From: Typha latifolia
Taxonomy: Eukaryota; Streptophyta; Magnoliopsida; Poales; Typhaceae
DNA length: 64,000 nucleotides
Direction: 5' to 3'
Assembly: GCA_019914945.1 (NCBI GenBank)
Contig: CM034108.1
Coordinates: forward strand, 568,001-632,000
Shown here: positions 42,351-53,992 of the stretch, piece by piece
Position numbering within the stretch: position 1 is the stretch's first letter
How the letters are laid out: each line of letters begins with the position of its first letter
Made by a program: the position numbers and the translations under genes
The notes under the pieces: generated by a model
Databases searched by the model: none
What the model saw: only the letters and a program-made list of their open reading frames with translations
Told to the model about the DNA's origin: nothing

Positions 42351-44233
42351 AAAAATTTATTAATATTATTTTTGTCGGTAATATGGGAAAGATAGGAAAT
42401 ACATGGAAATAAGCATTAAATACAGTATAATGCAAGTTTACAGAGTTTGTTAAGTTAGTAGTTGTAATAAAAAATAAATTATTTTAGAAAAAAATAATAT
42501 TTATTTATATTATTTTAATATATACTCGAGAGTATTTTCGCGTTCAAAATATTATCAATTACAAATACAATTATATTTGTAATACTTTAATATTAATTTT
42601 ATGTCGTATTAAATATAATTATTACTCTATTGAACTAAATATTACAAGAACTTATACTAATATAAGTTCTGTTATTTAGATATTAAAAATTAAAATAGTA
42701 ATATTTATTTTAATCATTTTTCACAAGTGAGCATAGTATAAGATAATTGACGTACAACTCAGGAGATATTGATAATTATTTTGCCATCTCTTAGCAGCCA
42801 GATTTGAACACCTTAATTGGTTAAAAGGATTAATATTCCAAAGTTCGCAGTCGCATGTAACGATGTAAATCAACCTATGGGTTTCGCAGAAGTCTTCTTG
42901 CTTTGATGCAAATTTCTATTGTCGAGCTTCTCGGAACTTACGGTTTAGCTAAAGTCTCTCTACAGTACTTTTGACTGATGCTTTAAAAGTAAGAAAAGAG
43001 CTCAAGTTCGTTTGATTTGGACTGCAATTTAGTAAGAAATAGTGCTTGATACCTAATACTAGACCTCAGTCTTCTGAAACCACTCCGTCTAAACCTTATC
43101 TCCTTAATTATAACTACTAATTATATGCTGGAAATGGATAAGGATGACGATGTAAAAAGTGTCTAAAAGTTGGACGAACACGAAAGAGATCTACAAGCAA
43201 AGCAGATTTTTAACTATATGCCATCTGTCATGAGCTAATGAATCACCGCGAACTCATTCGTATGGTGTCAATAGGCCAGTTGCATGCATCTTAATATCTT
43301 ATTTCACCGGATCGGATTTTGGTTTCTCTATATTTGATCTATATTGTTGCTTAAGATATTGATTCGGATTGCAAAATATCAAATCATAATAGAACATGTA
43401 TTAATCGAGTTTAATGTGGATTGTAAGAGCTAGGGAGTTATACTAATATATTTATTATATATTTACTGACAAATAAATATTCGAATTAACTTATATTAAA
43501 TAGTAAAATGTGGATTATGGAAAATGAAAGAGAAAAATAAATTATAACTAAACCTATAAAGATTGGAATCTATTAAATGTAGGTGAATTTAAGTTATATG
43601 AGTGGATAAACTGATATGCAAATTTGAATTTGAATCTAAATTTGTTTTAGTATCTGAATACAAATTCTTTTTAATAATTCATAAGCCGTGAGGTTAGATA
43701 TGGGCTTGAGCTACTCCTCTAAACCAACAACACTGTTAAGCTATTAATTGAATCGAGCTGTTGAGTTAACCCACAAAATTATTAAATAATATTTCTCACA
43801 ATATTATTGGTAATTAGAGTTGAACCTATAACTTTATTGGTCATGGAAAAAATACATATCCGACTCTACATGGATCAGAAATTATCATTGCCGTCTTCAC
43901 CGCTAGATCCAAGTCAAACCCGAAACCTGCGGGCTGAGGCGGATGGCTGCCGTATTCATAGGAACTCTTTGACTTTTGACAGAGGCCTGGCTGGTTGCCT
44001 GCCTGTCCTCCATTAAGAAAATTTTTAAGTCCCCTCCCTCTCCCATTTGCATGCATGCATGCACTGATGCACCTCACCTAGATCAATCACATTTGCCCAA
44101 ATCCAACGGTCGAGACGCACCAAGAAATGAAGCTCCAGCTCATCAAACCCCCGTTACATTTGCTGTCCAAGTAAATCTCAGCACGTCACAGTACGTGTTA
44201 TGCCTACTTTCCCTTCTCTCTTATCCTCCTCCT

Positions 44234-44307
44234 CCTTCTTCTTCTTCTTCTTCTTCTCCCTTTTTTTTGGAGAGTGAAATGAAAGAAGAAGAAGAAGAAG
44301 AAGAAGA
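44234..44307. repeat. Inverted (CTT)8 and (GAA)8 tracts
   Basis: A CTT tract (44234-44257) and a GAA tract (44284-44307) of matching length are separated by 26 bases, so they can pair as a hairpin. Confidence 0.8.
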
Positions 44308-44856
44308 TGAAAACTCTTTCTATAAATGAATGTGCTCACAATTCTTCAGCATGGCTGGCGTATGTGTGTGTTGGAGATGTTTACGGATAATAATATGCTC
44401 GTCAATATAATGCTATGAATTAGGGATTTTTTATTCGTGATTTATAGTTAAACCGTAGAGACCAAAACCCCTTATCATTGTTTCTTATTCTAACTTAGGT
44501 ATAGTTTGATTAAAAACTAAGATAATTTATGGACAGTGTTTATACTAATTTTCCATTTATTTATCATTTAGAGAGCTATGTAATTTTAAAGTCTTTTGTG
44601 TTTGGTAGTAATTATTAGGATAGATGGTTATCTCCCTTGTGCTAACGTAAATTGGAATAAGAAATTAAACCAAAGAATAAGTATAAAACAGTCCATAAAT
44701 TATGTTATCTTTTGCATATAAAATACCTATTCGTACAAAATAATTTTACAATAATTTTGAGATCTGTCCTCTTTCAATAGATTTTTTATGGAGTAATGGA
44801 AGGCTGTGAAAAACTCGTAATATTTTTCCTGAACCGAATCCGATAGCCGAGTCAAA

Positions 44857-47800
44857 ATGCCGCGGAAACTCGTCGGAGTTTTCAATACCGCGGGTCTCGC
44901 GCTCGTGGCTGCAACCTCTATTCTCCTCTTCCCACTTCCCAAATATCTTTCCCTCCCTCTCTCGCTCGCTTACATAAACCCTCGCCACCTCCGTCTCGTC
45001 TCTCCCACGTCCTCCCACCTTCGAATTCGATATCTTGCCAGGATCCGCTCGAAGCCTCGCAAGGTATTATTACTCCTTTTGTTGTTAGACTCCAGAGAAA
45101 AGAATGTAATCCATCTCTTCTCATTTCTTCGTCCGCTTTCCTGATGGAATCCAATAGCCCGACGGGTTTTGAGAAAACCGACTGCTGTGTTCTTGTTTCA
45201 GATCTAGAATGCCGTGATCCGATGGGTCCATTTTCTATAGATTAAGAACTTGAGGCTTTTTTTTTTCTTCCTTTTTGCTTCACATTAAATCATGCTTGTT
45301 GCAAGCAGTAGTATTGAAATTTATTGCTGCTCTATAATGTTCGCCAATAGATTCATCGATCAAGCAGTGTTTCTGTTTTTTCCTCATTTGATTTCTCCAA
45401 GAACGGAACCTACCAAAGCACCCAATTAAGCTGGTTTGGGTGGAGAGGCTCCTGTAAATGAAGCATAAGGCAAGACAATGTCAACATGACTAATTAGGTT
45501 GGACTTTTCATGCTGAACTAATGGAAAGTGGCAGATGATTCAATATCAAGTTTGAAATTCCAAATTTTACTTCTTAGGGATTGCTATTTGTGTGTACATA
45601 ACAAAGTTGGCAATTTTTTAAGTGAACTATCAGAATGACAAGAGACATGAAAAGAATGATCTCAATTTCATTGTTTTGTACCATTAAATTAACAGAACAT
45701 GCTTAAGAAGCAAATGAAAGTCACATCAGAGCCTAATATAGTTTTCTTCTCGAGTGAAAAAAATGATTTCTCTTGTATGCTTATGAAATGCTTCTTCAAG
45801 GTAAATGTGCCTCATTTAACTCTCTTATGTTATCTTTTGGCTTTAACAAAGTGCTCATTTGAATATTCTCTGTTACCTGAGTTAGTTACTACTAATGATC
45901 AGCTTTTAAATTAGGCTATGTCACTGAAGCACTTGCTCATGAATACTTCATCAGGTGAGCATGGTTGCTAGCGTTAAGTCTTTCCATTATATCTTTGTTT
46001 CATGTTGAAGAACTAGAATATACCTAGGGAAACCTGTCAGCAAAATGCATGCTGAACACAAACATAGTGAACTAATTTAGCAAATCCAGCTGCTTACTAC
46101 TCTCTTGAATCATTTTAACTATGAAATTAAGCATGTACATGATTTTGGTGTTCTGGAAAATTCAAAATTTACATCTTAAAGTGGTTCCTGCCTGTACCTC
46201 ACATGAATAATTGCAGCCAGCCAAACATGTTTGTTTTTGTTTCATAAAATTACAGCTTGTTCCTTGAATTGTTGGATCTGATGTTGCACATTGAATATTA
46301 ATGAGACTCAATGGTGACACATGAGATTGAGTCTTACCTTTTCTTTGCAATTAACATGTAGACCAACAATTGTCCTTATTCTATGATTCATAAGAACTTT
46401 AAACCGACTTGATACTCTCTTGACGCATAATAAATTAGTTTTGAGGACATCTTTCAAGTATTTAATATTCATGAAGAAAAAACTCATAATATTTATGAAG
46501 ATAGAATAAATGAAGAAGAGATTTCCTCCTCCTTTTATTTGGTTGGTCAGGAAGGTTTCTAATGATAGTTGAATTTGGTACTATAAGTTACTTACCATGG
46601 ATTTGATGAACATAAATTTCTGAAACTTGTTGGATACTTCAGGAAATTGTGTTGGATATTTTTCCTAGTATTTAATGTGTTGAAATAATTAAAGAAAATC
46701 TTATGGACGGCTTAGATAATGATGATGAGATATATGAACTGAAGATAGAAATAATGGAGATTGAGGCCATCTTTCACATTGGTTCACTGGAAGTTCACCA
46801 TATCTATTGCATTTGTTATCATAGGTTCTGTACAATGGATTTGATGCATGCTAAGTTCTGCAGGTTGTCAGATATTTTACGAGTATTTGTTGGATCCTTC
46901 TTCCAAGTAGAATAATTAAGGCAAGATTTGTAGAATCACTTTGAGGTGATTTACAAAGATAAAACTAATGAGAAAGAAACTTCCATCTCCTATTTTGGAT
47001 CATTGGGAAGTTCATCATATATGTTGAATTGTCGTGATAGGTTATATGTTGTGGATTTGATGAATTGCAAATTTCTGGAATCTGTTAGAATTTCATGAAT
47101 ATGAGTGAGATGGGACATTTCTCAAGTTTTACTTTTAGTAAGGTAAAAAGAATTTGGAGTTGGCTTACATAAGGATGATTAGATTTAGAAGAAGAGCAAA
47201 CGGAAAAAGAGACTGCTATATTTTGTTTTTGTATGGTTCACAGAATTCATCATAAATGTCGGATTGGTTATAGTAGGTTATTTATTGTTCAGTTTGATGT
47301 ATAACATAGTTTTGAAGTTGATGGATGACCATAGCTAATTGACCTGTTAGAGACTGCTATCTTTTGTTTTATGTTGGTACAGAGAATTCATAAATGTTGA
47401 ATTTGTTATAGTAGGTTATTTACTGTTCAATTTTATGGATAACATAGTTTTAAGTGGATGGATAATGATAGCTAAATGATCTGTTGGATACCCAAATACA
47501 ACGTTGGTCCTTGATTAATTATCTTTCTTTTGGGGTATCTATATGAGAGTAAGATAGTTGTTGCTTCTTAGTTATATTCACACTTCTGAAGCAGCCTCAT
47601 GTATCTAACTTTGTACTCATACTCCATCTTGCTTTTATTTGTGTTTGTATTATTATTGACCTATCTATGATGTCATTTGTATCACTTATCCACCTCCATG
47701 CCTCGTAACTTTGCTAGATAACTTCAGAACATTATATTGTTAAAGCTATTTCCAATTTTCCATTCAGCATCATGACATATCACGTGATCATCCTAGTGGT

Positions 47801-48035
47801 GTATAAGAAAGATTCATGTAAAAGTTCTTATTTCTGCACTTTTTCATGCGGACTGTGCATGGTGTTGTTCTAGCAGCAGTTGGCACTAGATAGCCTTGGT
47901 GTATCCTATTGATGGGAAGAAATATCATTCTTTTACTCTTATCCCGATGATTCACTTCATTTTGGTCCCCTTTCAGGCTTTGTGAATATGGAGTCCCTGA
48001 TCAGCTACTGCATTGCTTCTGGACTCGTTGCTTAG
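44857..48035 (+). CDS. Tentative four-exon small protein gene, unknown function
   Basis: I do not recognise this protein. Exons 44857-45063, 45696-45800, 45915-45954 and 47977-48035 have good GT-AG signals and join in frame to 136 residues. Exon 1 is distinctly GC-rich, has an ATG in good context (AAAATGCCG), and encodes a hydrophobic segment (about residues 11-34, GLALVAATSILLF) followed by a basic, Arg-rich stretch, which could be a membrane anchor or an organelle signal. Exons 2-4 are short and of ordinary composition, and intron 3 is about 2 kb. Exon 1 alone is the best-supported part. The later exons could belong to a different product, or the locus could be a non-coding transcript. Confidence 0.35.
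46515..47490. repeat. Degenerate tandem repeat inside the putative intron
   Basis: A unit of roughly 130-230 bases recurs about five times (near 46515, 46745, 46970, 47205, 47345). Each begins around a GAGA-TTCCTCCTCC or GAGACTGCTAT box, continues with GTTCATCATA(A)ATGT and GTTATAGTAGGTTAT-like sequence, then GTGGATTTGATG and a GTTGGAT box. The last two copies are the most alike (period about 138). Confidence 0.6.
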
Positions 48036-51000
48036 TAACTATTACTCTTCAAGAATTCTGGTCAGCTCATCTCAGACATACAATTTTGAGTTAAAATTCC
48101 AAGCTTTAGGCTCATAACTGATCCTCTTAAGCTGTGATTTATGTGAAAAGCAGCGAAAAGTTCTGCTCAAGTCATTTGAACCAAAAAGCTGAGAATTACA
48201 ACCTGAGCGAAAGTATATGATTATGACAGTTTTTTTTTAAAAGAAAACTTTATAACCGGAATGCTCAGGTCCTTGAACAACTTGTGATCTAGTAATTGGA
48301 GAATACAATGTCTGACTTTTTATCATTATGTGCCGGTGACATTGACACTCCTATCAAACTGTGACTACAAGCATGAAATGGCTTGTTTAGTCAAAGAATA
48401 AGGCTTATAGCTTGCAGGTAATTAGCAATAATCCTTATTACACTGTAGCAGGACATAAAGGACCTACTTTCTCCTTCTCTAAGGGATGATTGAGATGCTT
48501 CTGCGTGTTTATCGACAAAATTATCTGTTGGAAAAAAGAAAACATTTACAATTTTGCCTTTTGGGTTTAAATTTTTTTTTCTTTTGAGAGAAAAACGGGT
48601 CATTTATGTTATATTTTTTGAGGAAAACTAAAGAACTCTTTTGGGTTTGGCCTGTATCTTCTTTTTGGCTTCTCTGACTTTTATTTCAGGCTCTTATATA
48701 TTGTGTATTATGGGCCAGTTGACACAAATTATATAGCAGAAGTTGTATACTATTTTGCATTAATTAACAACCCGAACATAATATTCTTTTGTCAACTGGG
48801 TTTAGATGCATTAATCATTGGTATTCTTTCACAAGCAGCTTATAGATCCTTGTTTAATATGAATTCAGTAATCAAATATGTCTCGAATAAATGCTTGAGC
48901 ATGCCCTAATTTAAATGCTTTATTTGTCCTCATAAACGCACACGATTGCACGATCAAAGAAATTAGCACAACTAGGTGCACCGAATAGAATGATTGAAGA
49001 ATGTCATATTAACTTATAAATTTAGCATCCACCAACCAATTTACCCACCGCAGTTAACATTTGCCTCCCAGGAAACCTTTTCTCCAGAGAGATAAAGAGG
49101 GGAAAAAAACGATGCTAAACAAAATTTATCTACAATAAAGAGTTCATTCGAAAGAATATTTTTGATTTAAATACTTCTTTTAATTAACTTAGGTTACTGA
49201 GTAAATTTTGTTTCATATTATAGAGCTAGCAAGAATAGCAATTTATCTTTTTATTTCTAGAATAAAAGGTAAAGTTTCCTAGCCGGTTGGAATCCGACCA
49301 TTGGAAGCTTGGATGGTAGAGAAGCTTCGCTATTTGCGAGCAATGGTATCACGTTCAAAGGTTGATAGAAAAAAAAAAAACAGTAGAAATATGTCAAAAT
49401 ATGTTGTCTGACTTTAGAAATGTCAAAATATGTTGTCTGACTTTTGAGATGTCAAGAAAATAATAAAGGCATCTAGAAGCCCAAACGTGCGAATGATATT
49501 ATTTATGATCTATTTTAGGATGTTGCTGTCGGTTTCCATATGAATGAAACATTGGTTTTATAATTGACAAAGAAATATAATATTGTGATAACCTCTGCAA
49601 CTCCCCCTTCCTGTGGGCATATTTTTATTTATTCCATTGTGCCCTCTCGAAGCTCTGGGAAGTATAATTTGATTGCTTTCAGACGACCATCAAATTAGAG
49701 CTTATTAAAGGAAAGTTAAATAAGTTTTTCTAGCTTATGATGCACCAGTCAAAGGCTATATTCCAATTAGGTCTTACCTAAGAAAGGTATTTAACTCTAT
49801 ATTGTTCAAATGCAAATGGATCTATTTGTTTTTTTTTAATTTAATTTTAAGTAGAAGAATAGTTTTTTATTCTCCTCTTTTAAATTTTCTTTGTTTCTTT
49901 CAAATGATAAAACTATAATTTAGATGCATAATATATTGGTAAGCTCATAATGGGTCCAAAGGTTATGCAAGAATGGTGAAGGTTTATGAACTGTCAAGGC
50001 AATAATTTAGTAACATTATACTATTCTCATTGGTTGGACCAATTAATCACATGAAAATTTACAGGGATAATAATAATCCTCTCCAGATATTTGGAGGTTT
50101 AGCTTGCTAGCCCATTGATTTCCACAGAGGGATACCTGAAGATGTTCATCTATGCTTCTATCTTATTTTATTTTTCCCTCTTTTCTTCTTTGCAAACTTT
50201 TTTTTTTTACCTGAAAAATTCACTGCCTTCAATTATGCATTTTCTTGGTCTAAATTTGTTTAAGAGATATTTAAAAGAAAAGGTTTCATAGTGTATTATT
50301 TACTCCCCAGCATTCATTATTAGGTGCCTAAAGAATTACAAATTCTCTAATAAATATGTTCACACTTTTTTTTAACAATGAAATTTATTCATCCAGTAGC
50401 TCCTATTTTATACCAATTTGAATCTATCGGGCAAAAGGATGTCGCACATCGAATATATGATAATTCCAGGGGAATATTCTTCTTTGTTTTTTATATGAGT
50501 GGAGAAAAAAAAAATGTTCTATATGTTTTGAAGTCAATGAATAAACTCCTTATATTATGTCATATTATGATTAATATCCAGGGAAATGCAAAATGTCTTC
50601 AAAACAAACAAACAAACAATAAATAAAAAAAATTCCTCTTATTTTTTTTTTTCAAAAAAAGTCAGAGACATTTAACCATCAAATAATTGTTGTAGAATTT
50701 GCAAAAAAACAACACTGCATCTTAAATTATTGCAATATTCCATTAAACAGCTAAGGGCAAATCAACATCTCCCATCTGTCCATCAGAGTTGAGTCAACCA
50801 TTAGATTAAAAGAAAATTTTGACATATCATAACATAGTATATTTTATGCATTCAGAAGCACTTGAAACTATTTTAGACCCACAAAGTTGTTCCCTAATGG
50901 ATCATTGTTTAATTATCCTTCTAGGGGCGATTTGTTTCCAGAATCACCTCAGTTTCAGAGATATCAGAAATTGAGTATAAACTAAAAAAAAAGAAAAAGA

Positions 51001-52418
51001 AGAACATAAAGAATGGAATGATCTCGTATATGATCTCCTTCTTTTGTACATATGAATGATCGATGTGGCATTAGAGTTTGCAGTATTCAAAACAATCGAT
51101 GTGCCATTGTTTCCCTTACCCTCTCTCTCACTCTCTCATACTGAGCTAAAAGTACTAAAAAAAAGTCCTTTATCTTATTCAGCAAGTAGTAGTCCAAAAT
51201 CTTTTACTTACAATAAAATGTCATAGGTTGTAAATTAATCATTTTATTAATATAAGTTTTATACTGGTGGTCAAGCTACCAATTCGACCGTTTGCATTAA
51301 TCTACGCTAAAATGGCTGTTGAAATATAAATAAATAAAATATAACACTAAGCACATAGGCCGAGTTGTTTATGCTGTAAATAATGCTGATGTGCAGTTCT
51401 TTAGATTCTAAAGATCTAGTGTTATAGATTTTGTTCAATCCTTACATTTAGTTCGATATATAATTTTGCATTAAACTGAGAAGGTAACAACACATTGTAG
51501 ACCAACCATTTGCAAACATAAACACTGCAATATTACTATATGTCCCCTTCCATTCTAATTATACAGAATAACATATTAGACAATAAATGACTTCTCTGAA
51601 ACTCTTCATGAATCAATTAGAATCAGAAGATGCTGGATTAATTAGAGGTAAATTGTAAGGATTTTTCCATTGTAGAGATCCCACATTGAATCTTATTGAA
51701 GCTTCAACATATTATGTAGTGATATTATGTTGTATTCGCTGTTGAGAGTCTCATACTTTTATTCATCCATAATGGATTAAAATGAGTACCAAAAAAATAC
51801 GAAGACAATTACTGCTTCTTTACCATCCATAATTTGCTACAGAACGGTCTAAGTTTTCGAGGTTACAAGTGTTTCTGGAAACTGGAAATAGTAGAAGCTT
51901 ACTGATGCTGAAGCATAAGAAATGGAACTATGGGTAAGAGGCTTCCCGGTTGGCGAGCATCACAATCAGTGGTAGCTGTGTTTATGCCATAAATAATATC
52001 CTAACTCCTCGCCACGATCATGTGGACCTCTCTTCTTTTTTATTTATTTCATCCTTTTTTTCTTTTAAGAGAGACAACTATTTTTGTATTGCCAGATCAT
52101 AGACTTCTCACTGTTACTATCTCATTCTATTTCTTTTTTCCTGATATATTTGTTCTTCTACTCAGTTTCATCATGAATGAATTGTATTCCAATCATTTAA
52201 CTTACTTTATAGCCCCCACACAAATCTCACTGATGGAATTCTTAACTATTATCTTGGATGTCAGCATCATGTTAAGTATCCCACAAGAGTCCATTCTATT
52301 CTCATCCAAACCAGTGTTCTATTCAGAGCTATCTTATTTGTATCACCAATTCAATCCTTCTAATTAATAATTCGCAACTGGTTGTAGGGGTATTGAGTCA
52401 GCTACGGCATTCGTGTGC
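48036..52418. other. Intergenic region before the bHLH gene, no gene seen
   Basis: AT-rich, with long A and T runs. Open frames (for example 48703-48909, 50378-50626 and 52020-52367) lack family resemblance. A 29-base unit is tandemly repeated at 49391-49456. The right end is the promoter of the bHLH gene. Confidence 0.5.
49391..49456. repeat. 29-base tandem repeat, two copies and a fragment
   Basis: ATGTCAAAATATGTTGTCTG plus ACTTT..GA occurs at 49391-49419 and 49420-49448, followed by a partial third copy. Confidence 0.8.
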
Positions 52419-52426
52419 TATAAATA
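52419..52426 (+). promoter_or_regulatory. TATA box of the RSL-like bHLH gene
   Basis: TATAAATA, a strong plant TATA box. It lies only 14 bases before an in-frame ATG at 52440 and 86 bases before the next one at 52512, which favours the second as start. Confidence 0.65.
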
Positions 52427-52511
52427 CACCTAAAAAGCTATGCAATGCATCAGCAAGTCTTTACATCTTTACTCAAAGAGCAATACTCCCATCTCTTTTC
52501 AATCACTGGCA

Positions 52512-53992
52512 ATGTCTCAGCAACAAATTGAGACTGCATCAGTGATCCAGGAAGCAAATTGGAGCGCATTTCATGCATCAATCCCAGCAGATGACTCCGA
52601 AATAGTCACGCAATTGTTCGATATGTACCCCTTCCAGAGCGAACAGGATCATCAAGACTTAGGCTTTGAAGCTTCGTCCATGTTCTGGTCTGATAATGCT
52701 AATGGTAACTTTAATGTATACTTTTGGTCTCAAGGGGATAGTAATTGTAGTTTTAGCACCAGCACTAGCAATCCTAGCTACTTTCTTCCTCATTCTGATT
52801 ACCAAAGCTATTATCTCAATGAGTCGAATGCGGCCATCGAGATTAGTACTACTGGCTCTGCACCTATGGACTTCAGCTTGGTGGAAGAGCAACATGAGAA
52901 CAATGTATCTGTTCATGTAGCTCCTCCCTACTCTGAATTTAGTGATCAAATGTGCTTGAATGAGGAGATAAGCAGTAATATTCAAGGAGACTCCATTGGA
53001 CTTCTCGACCAGCTGAAGCAGCCCAAAAGAAAGTCTTTTTCAGATATGAACGAGAAGCTCATCGAAGATTATAAGTTTGATACTCCAGCTGCAAGCCCCA
53101 AGAAGAAGTTGCGCACTACTTCTACTCAAGTGAGTATGATACGAAGTCTTCTATCTTTAGTCTTATTTTAGATTGGTAATTGTGTAGAGATGCTGATTAG
53201 TATGATCAAAATGCAGATTAAAAAGTGTGCGAAGAAGGAGCAGTCAAAGAGAGCCCAAAAGAGTATCAGATGTGGAGATGAGGAAGAGAACAATGCAGCT
53301 TTAAATGGTCAGAGCTCAAGCTGCGATAGTTCAGATGATGATTCAAATGGTTCCCAAGAGATGAACGGAGAAGGCAGTACAATTTCCACCTCTAAAGGCT
53401 CTCATGCTCTTAATCTGGATGGGAAATCTAGAGCTGGTCGCGGGTCGGCAACTGATCCCCAAAGCCTCTATGCAAGGGTACTACACTTACCTGAATACTA
53501 CCTCATAAGTTCTTTCTTCCATGGTTGAATAAGTATCTGATGCTGTCATTAATTGAATGCAGAAAAGAAGGGAAAGAATCAATGAGAGGCTGAGAACATT
53601 ACAGAACCTCGTCCCAAATGGAACCAAGGTAATTAATTGTTCAGATGAGCATTGTCTTCCAAAGTAGATTAACTTAAAAGAAGTGGTAGCCTAAAGGATT
53701 CCTAAAACCTTACAGGTAGATATTAGCACTATGCTTGAAGAAGCAGTCCAGTATGTCAAGTTCTTGCAGCTCCAAATTAAGGTGAGAATTATTTCAGATT
53801 CAACACGTCCACATTTCCTATTTGCATGGAAAACAGTTTCTGAAGATAGTGATTATTGGCATGGCATTAAGTACTAATTATGGTTATTTCGTGTAGCTCT
53901 TGAGCTCCGACGAACTGTGGATGTATGCGCCGATTGCTTACAATGGATTGAATATCGGATTTGATCTAAAGATCTCTCCACCTCAGCCTTGA
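52512..53992 (+). CDS. RSL/RHD6-like bHLH transcription factor (subfamily VIIIc)
   Basis: Exons 52512-53129, 53217-53477, 53563-53628, 53716-53781 and 53897-53992 give 368 residues. The C-terminal third is typical of class II ROOT HAIR DEFECTIVE 6-LIKE proteins (RSL2-RSL4, bHLH84/85/139): ATDPQSLYARKRRERINERL, then LQNLVPNGTKVDISTMLEEA, VQYVKFLQLQIKLLSSDELW and the tail MYAPIAYNG. In Arabidopsis and rice these drive root hair growth in the nucleus under RHD6/RSL1; here that is by homology. The N-terminal part is acidic and serine-rich, a likely activation region. An upstream in-frame ATG at 52440 would add 24 residues, but it sits too close to the TATA box to be in the transcript. Exon 1 also has a read-through stop at 53171. 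Confidence 0.9.

Larger units (their letters stand above)
41500..44856. other. AT-rich intergenic region with decayed repeats
   Basis: No supported exon. It contains a degenerate tandem repeat at 42125-42350, a 10-base-arm palindrome (AGAACTTATA against TATAAGTTCT) near 42645-42668, and a CTT/GAA foldback at 44234-44307. The stretch 41940-42730 is over three-quarters A/T by eye. Confidence 0.5.

Noticed and set aside
52440..52511. Upstream in-frame ATG of the bHLH gene
   Set aside because: It lies 14 bases after the TATA box, so it is probably not transcribed.
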